From positions 4,030,001 to 4,094,000 of the forward strand of contig NZ_CP012201.1 in the NCBI RefSeq assembly GCF_001191005.1: a stretch of 64,000 nt of DNA, read 5' to 3'. Under the pieces are notes generated by a model. That model saw only the letters and a list, made by a program, of their open reading frames with translations. It made no database searches and was not told where the DNA came from. This DNA comes from Massilia sp. NR 4-1 (GTDB lineage: Bacteria; Pseudomonadota; Gammaproteobacteria; Burkholderiales; Burkholderiaceae_D). Each line of letters opens with the position of its first letter. Position 1 is the stretch's first letter. Positions 51,891 through 58,995 of this stretch are shown here, in pieces. The translations under genes and the position numbers were made by a program.

Positions 51891-53426
51891 TTACAGCATG
51901 TTCAGGCTGCGCCAGATCGGCAGCCGGTGTTCCAGAATGGCCGCCACCGTGCGCGGCAAGCCTTCACGCAAGGCCTGCAGCGCCGCCTCGGCCGGGCTGC
52001 CGGGCACGCAGGCAGCCAGATGGGCGTGCAGCAGCGCAGCCACCTGGCGGCACAGCGCTTCGCGCTCCGGCGGCGCGGCGGCCGGCGCCTGCGCCAGGCA
52101 GTGGTAGACCAGGCGCTGCGCCAGGCCCGAACGCAGGCCGCTGCCCAGGCGCGGTGCGGCAAGCGCCTGATAGTGATCGCTCAGCGTGGACTGGGCGGCA
52201 ATCGCCCGGTTCAGGCGGTGCGCGGGCGCAGCGTCGCTGCGCTCGTTCTCCAGGAAGAAGCAGGCGGCCTGGCCGGCCGCCACCAGCTGCGCGGCAATGC
52301 GCGCCACCGCCGCCAGGCCGCCGGCGCACTGCGGCGCCAGCTCGGCGAACGAGCGCGGACCGGCGGCCAGCGCGGCCAGCACGCTTTGGCATTCCGTCGC
52401 CGCGGCGGATGCCGCCTCCGGTCCCGCCGGCACCAGCGCCGTTTCCGGCACCGCAGTCAGGACCAGTCCCAGTTGCGCCAGCCATTGCGCCTGGCGGGCC
52501 GCGCCCATGCGGCGCGCGCCGCGCACATAGACGTCTTCGCGGAAGCTGGTGTTCAGCAGGTAGTCGCGTACCGTTTCGCGCCAGCGGGCATCGGCGATGC
52601 CGTCCATGACGGCTTGCTGCTGCGGGCTCAGCTTGTCGCCAAAGGCGCGCACCAGGCTGGCCGCGCCGATGTAATCGAGTTTGGCCTCGGCCAGTTCGGC
52701 GGCGACGTCGGCGTGATAGCAGGGCTGCCAGCCGCTGTTCAAATATTCATGCGCCAGATAGCCCGCCTTGTCCTGGGCCAGCGACGCCATGCTTTGCTCC
52801 AGTTGCGGGTTGTCGTCGAAGTAAGCGGCGCCGGCCTGGGCCAGCTGCTGCGCCAGCGCATGCGCCTGCCGCAGTTGCTGCGCGCGCGGCGCCGGGTAGC
52901 TGTTCGCATGGTCGAGCAGCAGCCGCTGCAGCGGCAGGATTTTGCTCCAGCCGGGCATGGCGTTGTAGTTCACGTAGACGATGCCGCCCGGCTTCAGGTA
53001 GCGGCGGATGAAAGCCACCACGCTGGCGCGGTTGGCCGGCGTGATCCAGCTGTATACGCCGTACATGGTGATGTAGTCGAGCGGCGGCAGGTCCACCGCG
53101 CCGGCCGCCAGATCGGCGAAACTGCATTCGAGCTGGGTCATATTCTCAAGCTGCGCTTCGTCCGCCAGCTGGCGCGCGCTCGCCACGTGGGCCGGATTGA
53201 AATCGTTGGCGAAGAAGCGGCCGTGCGGATGGCTGGCCGCGAGGATGTTGGCCGTCAGGCCCATGCCGGCGCCCAGCTCGAAATAGGTGAAGGGGCGGCC
53301 GGGCGGCAGCGGTTCCACGCCGTTCAGAATGCAGGCGATATTCAGGTGGTCCGGCCCCTGCTCCGGAAAGAAGGCCGCCGGATAGTCGATGTCGGCCACA
53401 TAGCCGTCGCTCCAGTTCATCATCAT
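51891..53426 (-). CDS. Large class I methyltransferase with methyltransferase-regulatory-type C-terminal region (paralogue 2)
   Basis: The protein has ~511 residues; three consecutive ATGs make the exact start unclear. Motif I is YFELGAGMGLTANILAASHP near 47-66, followed by RFFANDFNPAHV (acidic D in the ribose loop), and a motif IV-like LDYITMYGVYSW. The ~300-residue C-terminal half matches the middle and regulatory regions seen in PF10119-type proteins such as the Rickettsia outer-membrane-protein lysine methyltransferases. It is the clear paralogue of the next gene, overlapping it by 4 bases (ATGA). Substrates are not shown; T3SS surface proteins are candidates. Confidence 0.8.
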   Translation of the reverse strand: MMMNWSDGYVADIDYPAAFFPEQGPDHLNIACILNGVEPLPPGRPFTYFELGAGMGLTANILAASHPHGRFFANDFNPAHVASARQLADEAQLENMTQLECSFADLAAGAVDLPPLDYITMYGVYSWITPANRASVVAFIRRYLKPGGIVYVNYNAMPGWSKILPLQRLLLDHANSYPAPRAQQLRQAHALAQQLAQAGAAYFDDNPQLEQSMASLAQDKAGYLAHEYLNSGWQPCYHADVAAELAEAKLDYIGAASLVRAFGDKLSPQQQAVMDGIADARWRETVRDYLLNTSFREDVYVRGARRMGAARQAQWLAQLGLVLTAVPETALVPAGPEAASAAATECQSVLAALAAGPRSFAELAPQCAGGLAAVARIAAQLVAAGQAACFFLENERSDAAPAHRLNRAIAAQSTLSDHYQALAAPRLGSGLRSGLAQRLVYHCLAQAPAAAPPEREALCRQVAALLHAHLAACVPGSPAEAALQALREGLPRTVAAILEHRLPIWRSLNML

Positions 53427-55003
53427 GTCCCTTTATGGTTGGTGGTCAGCACGCCAAGCTGGCGCCAGACCGGCAAACGCAGCGCCAGGATGGCGCGCAC
53501 GGCGGTGTCGACTTCGCGCCGCCGCTCGTCGGCGGAAGCCGGTTCGCAGCCGTCGCGCTGCACCGCTTGCTCCTGCTGCGCCAGCGAGCGGCAGACATGC
53601 GCGGCGAGCTGGTCCGCTTCGGCCCCGGCGCCCAGCGCGTGCAGGGCGCCATGCACCAGGCGTTGCAGCAGCGGGGTCTTGACGCCGCCGCCCAGCAACG
53701 GCGCGGCCAGCGCCCGGTAGCGGCTGTCCTCGCAGGCGTGCCGCGCCAGCACCGCGTTCAGCCGGCCGGCGGCAGCGCCGCCATCGCCGGCGGCGGCGGG
53801 CGGCGGACACACCGACACCTGCTCGGAATCGATCAGCAGGCTGGCCAGGCGCGCCACCTCCAGCATGCTTTTGCCACGCAGGGCCGGCAATTGCGCCAGT
53901 TCGTTCAAGCTGCGCGGCCCTTCGGCCAGCGCGTCCAGCATGGGGTCAAACAGCGCCGCTTCCAGCTCGACCGCGCCGATGGGCAGGTTGAGCGAGAGCA
54001 CCGCATGCTCGCGCACGGCGCTCAGCGCCAGGCGGCAGCGTCCCAGCCAGTCCGCCTGGCGCAAGGGATGCATGCGGCGCGTGCCGCGCACAAAGATGTC
54101 GCGCCGGAAGGCCGTGTTCATCAGCACGTCGCGCACCGTCTCGCGCAGCGCGGGCAGGGTCTGTTCCTCCAGCAGGGCGCGCTGCGGCGGGGTCAGATAG
54201 CGTTCCGGCAGGCTCCAGCACAGATCGGCCGAGCTCACATATTCGAGCCGGGCATCGGCCAGGTCGCGCGCCACGTCGGCGTGGTAGAGCGCGTCCCAGC
54301 CGCGGTTCAGGTATTCGTGGGCCTGATAGCGGTGCGACTCGGGCGTGCTTTCCTGCAGACCTTTCAGGTGGCGGCGCAGGGCGGCGCTGTCGTTGTCGGC
54401 GAAGTAGGCCGCGCCCGCCTCGCGCAGCTGTGCCACGTGGCGGGCCGCTTGCGCCAGCTGGCGGGACGGCCCGCCCGCCTGCAGGCTGGTATGCTCGAGC
54501 AGCAAGCGCTGCAAGGGCAGGATGCCGCTGCAGCCGGGCAAGGCGTTGTAGCTGACGTACACCACGCCGCCCGGCTTCAGATAGCGCTGAATGAAACGGA
54601 CGATATGCCGGCGGTTCTCCTGGTTCACCCAGCTGTACACGCCGTGCATGGTGATAAAGTCCAGCGGCGGCAGCGCGACGGCGCCGGCAGCCAGTTCGGC
54701 GAAGCTGTTTTCCAGCCATTGCACATTGTCCAGGCGCGCCTGGCCGGCCAGCGCCTGCGCGGCGGTGATCTGCGCCGGGTTGAAATCGGCCGCGTAAAAG
54801 CGTCCGTGCGGATTGCTGGCCGCCAGGATCGCGCTGGTCAGCCCCTGGCCGCAACCAAGTTCGAATGCGGTGAACGCGCGCTCCAGCGGCAGCGGTTCGA
54901 CCCCGGCCAGCGCGCACGCAAAATTCAGATGGGCGGGACTTTGCTCGCGGAAGTAGTCCGCCAGATAGTCGATGCCATCCACATAGCCTTCATGCCAATC
55001 CAT
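53423..55003 (-). CDS. Large class I methyltransferase with methyltransferase-regulatory-type C-terminal region (paralogue 1)
   Basis: The protein has 526 residues. AAGGAG sits 6 bases before the ATG. Motif I is AFELGCGQGLTSAILAASNP; the next acidic loop is RFYAADFNPAQI; motif IV is LDFITMHGVYSW. The same domain pattern as its neighbour, with ~40-50% visible similarity. Protein lysine methyltransferases of this class in Rickettsia modify outer-membrane protein B. FliB-like lysine methylation of flagellin is an analogous case for appendage proteins. Its place directly behind small helical T3SS genes and a Lys-rich repeat protein makes methylation of those products a reasonable idea. Confidence 0.8.
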   Translation of the reverse strand: MDWHEGYVDGIDYLADYFREQSPAHLNFACALAGVEPLPLERAFTAFELGCGQGLTSAILAASNPHGRFYAADFNPAQITAAQALAGQARLDNVQWLENSFAELAAGAVALPPLDFITMHGVYSWVNQENRRHIVRFIQRYLKPGGVVYVSYNALPGCSGILPLQRLLLEHTSLQAGGPSRQLAQAARHVAQLREAGAAYFADNDSAALRRHLKGLQESTPESHRYQAHEYLNRGWDALYHADVARDLADARLEYVSSADLCWSLPERYLTPPQRALLEEQTLPALRETVRDVLMNTAFRRDIFVRGTRRMHPLRQADWLGRCRLALSAVREHAVLSLNLPIGAVELEAALFDPMLDALAEGPRSLNELAQLPALRGKSMLEVARLASLLIDSEQVSVCPPPAAAGDGGAAAGRLNAVLARHACEDSRYRALAAPLLGGGVKTPLLQRLVHGALHALGAGAEADQLAAHVCRSLAQQEQAVQRDGCEPASADERRREVDTAVRAILALRLPVWRQLGVLTTNHKGT

Positions 55004-55024
55004 GCAATCTCCTTGTGGCCGGGA

Positions 55025-55132
55025 TCAGCCCTTGCGTGCCAGGCGCCGGATGCGGTGCCAGTTAAAGCGCTCGTCGAGCGCCGCCGCGGCGTGCGCGCGC
55101 CGCGGCGCGCCACCGTTCGATATCTCTGCCAT
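55025..55132 (-). CDS. Tiny ORF, 35 residues, in the small-protein operon
   Basis: ATG with GGGAGCTCAG ahead (good site), then MAEISNGGAPRRAHAAAALD and a basic end (IRRLARKG). It fits between the repeat protein gene and the methyltransferase genes, 21 bases from the latter. The product is basic and could be an export-linked peptide, a short leader that couples translation, or chance. There is no homologue that I recognise. Confidence 0.5.
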   Translation of the reverse strand: MAEISNGGAPRRAHAAAALDERFNWHRIRRLARKG

Positions 55133-55224
55133 ACTGAGCTCCCTGTTGAGTGGCCGGCGCGCAGCGCGCCGGTTCAGGCAGGCGGCGCCGGGACGCCGCC
55201 TGCCCGCTAGCCCCGGGTGCGCAC

Positions 55225-57234
55225 TCAGGCGCTGATCCGGCCGTCGTCGATCGCTTCGTCGTAATCGCCCTGGCTCAGCAGACCGTCATGCTTGCCGGTG
55301 GTGGCCGATTCCAGCGACTTGAACAGCTCGCCGTTGTTTTCCAGCATCTTCTGCGCCGCCAGCTGGACTTCTTCCGGCACCTGCTTGGTTTTGCCGTCCT
55401 TGTCGGTGAAGTAACCGGTTTCGGCCATCTGCTTGATCTGGTCGATGCCCAGCAGGCTGATGTCGTTGTCCTTCTGGAAGTCGCGGACGGTTTTGGCGGC
55501 GGCCGAACGCGATGGCAGTTCCACCTCGTCGTCCAGTTCGAGCGGCAGATCGACCCGGTGCGGACCATTGCTGCCGGTGTTCTTGCTGATGGTGCCATCC
55601 TTGAGCGCTTCGTCATAATCGCCCTGGCTCAGCAGACCGTCATGCTTGCCGGTGGTGGCCGATTCCAGCGACTTGAACAGCTCGCCATTGTTTTCCAGCA
55701 TCTTCTGCGCCGCCAGCTGGACTTCTTCCGGCACCTGCTTGGTTTTGCCGTCCTTGTCGGTGAAGTAACCGGTTTCGGCCATCTGCTTGATCTGGTCGAT
55801 GCCCAGCAGGCTGATGTCATTGTCCTTCTGGAAGTCGCGGATGGTTTTGGCCGCGCCCGAACGCGACGGCAGGTCGGCCCCCTCGTCCAGATCGTCGTCC
55901 AGTTCCAGCGTGATGTCGACCCGGTGCGAGCCGTTGCCGCCGGTGTTCTTGCTGATGGTGCCGTCCTTCAGCGCTTCATCGTAATCGCCCTGGCCCAGCA
56001 AGCCGTCGTGCTTGCCATTGGTGGCCGACTCCAGCGACTTGAACAGTTCGCCGTTATTTTCCAGCATCTTCTGCGCCGCCAGCTGGACTTCTTCCGGCAC
56101 CTGCTTGGTTTTGCCGTCCTTGTCGGTGAAGTAGCCGGTTTCGGCCATCTGCTTGATCTGGTCGATGCCCAGCAGGCCGATGTCGTTGTCCTTCTGGAAG
56201 TCGTGGATGGTTTTGGCCGCGCCCGAACGCGAGGGCAGATTACTCTGGCCGTCCAGATCGTCCAGCTCCTCGTCCAGTTCGAGGGTGATCTCCACCTGGT
56301 GCGAGCCGCGGCTGCTGCCCCGGCTGATGGTGCCGTCCTCCAGCGCCTCGTCGAAGTCGCCCATGCCAAGCTGGCCGTCATGCTTGCCGTCCGTGGCCGA
56401 CTCCAGCTTCTTGAACAGCTCGCCGTTATTGGCCATCATCGCGCGCGCCGCGTCCTGCACTTCCTCCGGCACCTGGATCGACTTGCCGTTCTTGTCGGTG
56501 AAGTAGCCGGTTTCGGCCATCTGCTTCAGCTGGCCGACCGACAGCAGGCCGATGTCGTGCTCTTTCTGGAAGTCGTTAATGGTCTTGGCCGCGCCGTAGT
56601 CGCTGGGGCGGTTCGTCGAAATATGGCCGCCCATGATGGCGCTCAGGAAGTCTTCCCGCGAAATGCCGCGCGGGCGGTGCGTATGGCCGCCATCGCTATT
56701 GCGCGAAATCGTGCCGTCCTTGATGGCCTCGTTGTAGTCGCCCTTGCCCAGTTGGCCGTCGTGCTTGCCGTCGGTGGCCGACTCCATTTTCTTGAACAGC
56801 TCGGCGTTATTGGCCATCATCTTCTGCGCCGCCAGCTGCACTTCTTCCGGCACCTGGATGGTCTTGCCGTTCTTGTCGGTGAAATAGCCGGTTTCGGCCA
56901 TCTGCTTCATCTGGCCCACCGACATCAGGCCAATATCATGTTCCTTCTGGAAGGCGTTGATGGTCTTGGCCGCGCCGGAATCGGACGGCAGGTGCTGCCC
57001 GCAATCGCCTAAGCCCAGGCTGTGCTTGGCCCTTTCCTTGATCCAGCCCGGCAGCGGCAGATCGTCGATGGCGTCGGACAAGGCATCGCGGCCGTGGCCG
57101 CCGTGCCGGTGGCCATGCTCGATATCGCACGATTCCGTGCCATGGGGTTTGCTGCTCACATAGTGGCCGCCGACGTGGAACGAGGGGTCGTTGTTGAAGG
57201 TGGTGGTGATGGTGGTGGTGATCGTGGTTGACAT
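55225..57234 (-). CDS. EF-hand-like repeat protein, HrpF/NolX- or HrpK-like T3SS substrate
   Basis: The protein has 669 residues. A Thr-rich, uncharged N terminus (MSTTITTTITTTFNNDPS) fits a T3SS signal. A His-rich stretch (HGHRHGGHGRD) follows. Then five ~92-residue repeats begin near residues 84, 211, 340, 463 and 580, each with GAAKTI-DFQK-, MAETGYFTDK-GK and an EF-hand-like GKHDGxLxxxDxxEAL. Similar repeats mark NolX/HrpF and HrpK translocator-type proteins. Linkers are acidic (LELDEELDDLDG). It is a likely secreted translocator or helper protein. It lies 33 bases after the 51-residue gene in the hrp-box operon. Confidence 0.75.
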   Translation of the reverse strand: MSTTITTTITTTFNNDPSFHVGGHYVSSKPHGTESCDIEHGHRHGGHGRDALSDAIDDLPLPGWIKERAKHSLGLGDCGQHLPSDSGAAKTINAFQKEHDIGLMSVGQMKQMAETGYFTDKNGKTIQVPEEVQLAAQKMMANNAELFKKMESATDGKHDGQLGKGDYNEAIKDGTISRNSDGGHTHRPRGISREDFLSAIMGGHISTNRPSDYGAAKTINDFQKEHDIGLLSVGQLKQMAETGYFTDKNGKSIQVPEEVQDAARAMMANNGELFKKLESATDGKHDGQLGMGDFDEALEDGTISRGSSRGSHQVEITLELDEELDDLDGQSNLPSRSGAAKTIHDFQKDNDIGLLGIDQIKQMAETGYFTDKDGKTKQVPEEVQLAAQKMLENNGELFKSLESATNGKHDGLLGQGDYDEALKDGTISKNTGGNGSHRVDITLELDDDLDEGADLPSRSGAAKTIRDFQKDNDISLLGIDQIKQMAETGYFTDKDGKTKQVPEEVQLAAQKMLENNGELFKSLESATTGKHDGLLSQGDYDEALKDGTISKNTGSNGPHRVDLPLELDDEVELPSRSAAAKTVRDFQKDNDISLLGIDQIKQMAETGYFTDKDGKTKQVPEEVQLAAQKMLENNGELFKSLESATTGKHDGLLSQGDYDEAIDDGRISA
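55228..56985 (-). repeat. Five coding repeats in the EF-hand-like protein
   Basis: Five imperfect ~92-codon units with variable acidic linkers. Units 3 to 5 are close to identical in the MAETGYFTDKDGKTKQVPEE segment and the DNA around it. This is coding, not a CRISPR array. Confidence 0.9.
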
Positions 57235-57267
57235 GCGGGTTTCCTTATAGAGTAAGTGAATGCGCGC

Positions 57268-57423
57268 CTACAGCGCCGACTGCGTGACCTCTTCCGCCTT
57301 CTTGATCAACTTGGTGAACACCGCCACATTGTTGATATCGCTTTTGGCTGCGCTGACCTCCTCCATCTGGCGCCGCGCGTGCCTGCTGTCGTCGCGCCCC
57401 GGCCTTAATTTCACGTCGGACAT
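57268..57423 (-). CDS. Small helical T3SS-operon protein, 51 residues
   Basis: ATG with AGGAGC ahead. The protein begins MSDVKLRPGRDDSRHARRQM and ends VAVFTKLIKKAEEVTQSAL. The last ~30 residues form a helix like the ends of the two sister proteins. It lies 8 bases after the 70-residue gene. Confidence 0.75.
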   Translation of the reverse strand: MSDVKLRPGRDDSRHARRQMEEVSAAKSDINNVAVFTKLIKKAEEVTQSAL

Positions 57424-57431
57424 GGAAGCTC

Positions 57432-57644
57432 CTATTGCTGATCGTTGATGGTCTTGGCCATGGTGTTAAAGACCTTCAGCTTGGCCAGCGAGGTGGCCTG
57501 CTGCGACACCCACAGCTGAAACTCCATCGCCTCCGCGGCGCCCTGCTGGGCCGCCCGGCCGATGGGCGTGGCGGTGGTCTGGTCCATGCTCTGGCCCGGA
57601 CGCGGCTGGGAGCCGCCGGATAAACCGTTTTGATAACTGCTCAT
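57432..57644 (-). CDS. Small helical T3SS-operon protein, 70 residues (needle/pilin candidate)
   Basis: ATG with GGGAGGACG ahead. The Gly/Ser/Gln-rich start (MSSYQNGLSGGSQPRPGQSM) leads into a helix FQLWVSQQATSLAKLKVFNT-type that ends AKTINDQQ, like needle and rod protein C termini (YscF/PrgI/EscF). A needle or pilin role is plausible. Compare the hrpF-like gene at 33999. Confidence 0.7.
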   Translation of the reverse strand: MSSYQNGLSGGSQPRPGQSMDQTTATPIGRAAQQGAAEAMEFQLWVSQQATSLAKLKVFNTMAKTINDQQ

Positions 57645-57693
57645 TTCGTCCTCCCGTAAACACTGCGCGCCGCCGTGGCGACGCAAGAAAGCA

Positions 57694-57724
57694 ATGAAGG
57701 CGGAGTACAGCACCCCGCCTTCAT
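57694..57724 (-). promoter_or_regulatory. Intercistronic stem-loop after the first gene of the small-protein operon
   Basis: A 10-bp perfect stem (ATGAAGGCGG with CCGCCTTCAT, 11-base loop) lies 22 bases after the 50-residue gene's stop. It has no T tract, so partial termination or 3' end protection is likely, favouring more of the first protein. Confidence 0.55.
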
Positions 57725-57746
57725 CGCCCGAGCGCTGTGAAGCGGC

Positions 57747-57899
57747 TTAGATCAGGGACAGCGAATTGTCCTCGCCCGCCTTCTTCATCTTCAGCTTGGC
57801 GTTGTTGGCATTCAGCGCGCTTTTCGCCGCTGCCGTTTCTTCCTGGTCTTCAATGCCTTGTTGCGCGCCTTGACCTGCCGAACGTCCGACCTTACCCAT
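57747..57899 (-). CDS. Small helical protein, 50 residues, first gene of the hrp-box operon
   Basis: ATG with AAAGGAGC 7 bases ahead. The protein begins MGKVGRSAGQGAQQ and ends AKLKMKKAGEDNSLSLI; the middle is Ala/Glu/Lys/Asn-rich and helical. It is the first product under a perfect hrp box and has a stem-loop behind it, so it should be made in excess. The three small proteins share an AKLK-xxx-KKA-type C-terminal pattern, which suggests paralogy. No family was recognised. Confidence 0.75.
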   Translation of the reverse strand: MGKVGRSAGQGAQQGIEDQEETAAAKSALNANNAKLKMKKAGEDNSLSLI

Positions 57900-57961
57900 A
57901 TTGAGCTCCTTTGATTAAGTTGGTGTTGCCGCCCTGCGAAACTGCATCGCCGCGGTAACGA

Positions 57962-57990
57962 TATGTGGAGGCGCAAGCGGCGCCGGTTCC
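57962..57990 (-). promoter_or_regulatory. Perfect hrp box of the small-protein/methyltransferase operon
   Basis: On the minus strand it reads GGAACC-N16-CCACATA, an exact match. It sits 63 bases before the 50-residue gene. The whole block down to the methyltransferases lies on one strand without an evident terminator. Confidence 0.9.
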
Positions 57991-58027
57991 ATGGCCGGCA
58001 GCGATATCGCATTCCGGCATCGGCGGT

Positions 58028-58056
58028 GGAACCGTTTGCCCTGGCCGGGCGACCTA
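58028..58056 (+). promoter_or_regulatory. Candidate hrp box upstream of the harpin-like gene
   Basis: It reads GGAACC-N16-CGACCTA on the plus strand. The -35 is perfect; the -10 has one mismatch (CGAC for CCAC). It is back-to-back with the minus-strand box at 57962, 38 bases apart, and ~91 bases before the gene start. Confidence 0.6.
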
Positions 58057-58147
58057 TCGAGGCATTGCGCGCCCGGTTCAGTCCGCGGCGCGCGCGCCGG
58101 CCCTGGCCCGCCATGCGCCGCTTTCCCTCAACCACAAAGGATCAAAT

Positions 58148-58507
58148 ATGAACATCAGTTTCCGCTCATCCGACCCGTTCGGTTCCATGCCGCCCACCAC
58201 CGAAGGCTTCAAGGAAGGCTTGAAGGACAAGAGCACGGAAGACCTGGTCAATATGCTGAACAAGGGCGGCTTGAACGAGGCCCAGATGAAGGCCGTCGGC
58301 CAAGAGCTGGCCGAGCGCCTGAAACCGGAAGGCAGCGAAGAAGCCGGCGGCAGCGGCGGCGGCGGCGAGGAAGACGAACTGCAGAAGCTGCTGAAGAAGC
58401 TGCAGGACGGCACCATCACGCCGGAAGAATTGAAGAAGCTGACCGGCCTGCTCAAGGAAGCCGAAAACAAGGGCGAGGAAAAGCCGGAAGATATCCAAGG
58501 CGGCTAA
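58148..58507 (+). CDS. Harpin-like small T3SS protein, 119 residues
   Basis: ATG with AAAGGA 7 bases ahead. The protein is acidic, free of cysteine and Gly-rich (GGSGGGGEEDELQKLLKK), with helical leucine-rich segments (ITPEELKKLTGLLKEAENKG). These are harpin features, though no harpin family match is claimed. It is divergent from the small-protein operon. An alternative is a secreted chaperone-like helper. Confidence 0.7.
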   Translation: MNISFRSSDPFGSMPPTTEGFKEGLKDKSTEDLVNMLNKGGLNEAQMKAVGQELAERLKPEGSEEAGGSGGGGEEDELQKLLKKLQDGTITPEELKKLTGLLKEAENKGEEKPEDIQGG

Positions 58508-58527
58508 GCGGCAGCCCGGCACCAACG

Positions 58528-58567
58528 ACAGGGGCCAGAAGCGGCGCAAGCCGCTTCTGGCCCCTGT
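58528..58567. terminator. 18-bp GNRA-capped stem-loop, bidirectional terminator candidate
   Basis: ACAGGGGCCAGAAGCGGC pairs perfectly with GCCGCTTCTGGCCCCTGT around a GCAA loop. It lies 21 bases after the harpin-like stop and faces the convergent 43-residue gene. It lacks a T tract. A second stem (GGCCGGCTG/CAGCCGGCC, 58577-58607) follows. Confidence 0.65.
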
Positions 58568-58614
58568 GCACATCAAGGCCGGCTGCGGCATGGCGCCACA
58601 GCCGGCCGCCGGCG

Positions 58615-58746
58615 TCAGACCTTGCCGTCTTCCTGCATTTCAGGCGGTTTTTTCGGCGCCAGCGACATCAGCTTGCCGACGCCATTGGCGAGATCGGCAA
58701 GGGCGCCGCCACCGGCGGCGAGCATGGGCAAGATAGGCATGGGCAT
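58615..58746 (-). CDS. Tiny hydrophobic protein, 43 residues
   Basis: ATG with AAGGAGTCACTC ahead, a strong site. The product starts MPMPILPMLAAGGGALADLA and ends with PKKPPEMQEDGKV. It has a mildly hydrophobic, Gly/Ala-rich helix, so it might be a secreted translocator-like peptide or a membrane-active one. A candidate hrp box lies ~102 bases upstream. Confidence 0.6.
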   Translation of the reverse strand: MPMPILPMLAAGGGALADLANGVGKLMSLAPKKPPEMQEDGKV

Positions 58747-58847
58747 GAGTGACTCCTTCGGTAAATGCACGGCTTATTCCGTGCGTTGCTGGGTTGATAC
58801 GGAAAAGAGGCGCAGCGCCGCGCATCGCCGGAGCCTGCCTCCCGCTA

Positions 58848-58876
58848 TCAGTGGCAATGGCGCGGCGCGGCGTTCC
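58848..58876 (-). promoter_or_regulatory. Candidate hrp box upstream of the 43-residue gene
   Basis: On the minus strand it reads GGAACG-N16-CCACTGA. The -10 is perfect; the -35 has one mismatch in its last base. It is divergent from the perfect box at 58893, which serves the dioxygenase. Confidence 0.6.
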
Positions 58877-58892
58877 ATCGTCCGTGCCGGGC

Positions 58893-58921
58893 GGAACCGG
58901 GGTCGGCGCCAGCGCCACCTA
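58893..58921 (+). promoter_or_regulatory. Perfect hrp box upstream of the PhyH-like dioxygenase gene
   Basis: It reads GGAACC-N16-CCACCTA on the plus strand, an exact match. It lies 74 bases before the dioxygenase start. Confidence 0.92.
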
Positions 58922-58995
58922 TCGCCAGGCCTGGTCTGTGCGCGCCTGCGCCGGCCTGTCAGCGCTTGCCGGCGTTCCCTACATGAGACAAACCT

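Noticed and set aside
55147..55176. TGAACC-N17-CCACTCA on the minus strand, upstream of the 35-residue ORF
   Set aside because: Spacing is 17 and the -35 has a mismatch, and transcription would begin at the ORF's own start codon. Part of it is a GC-rich inverted repeat.
55150..57012. 620-residue plus-strand repeated ORF
   Set aside because: Antisense shadow of the EF-hand-like repeat protein; its repeats simply mirror the real coding repeats.
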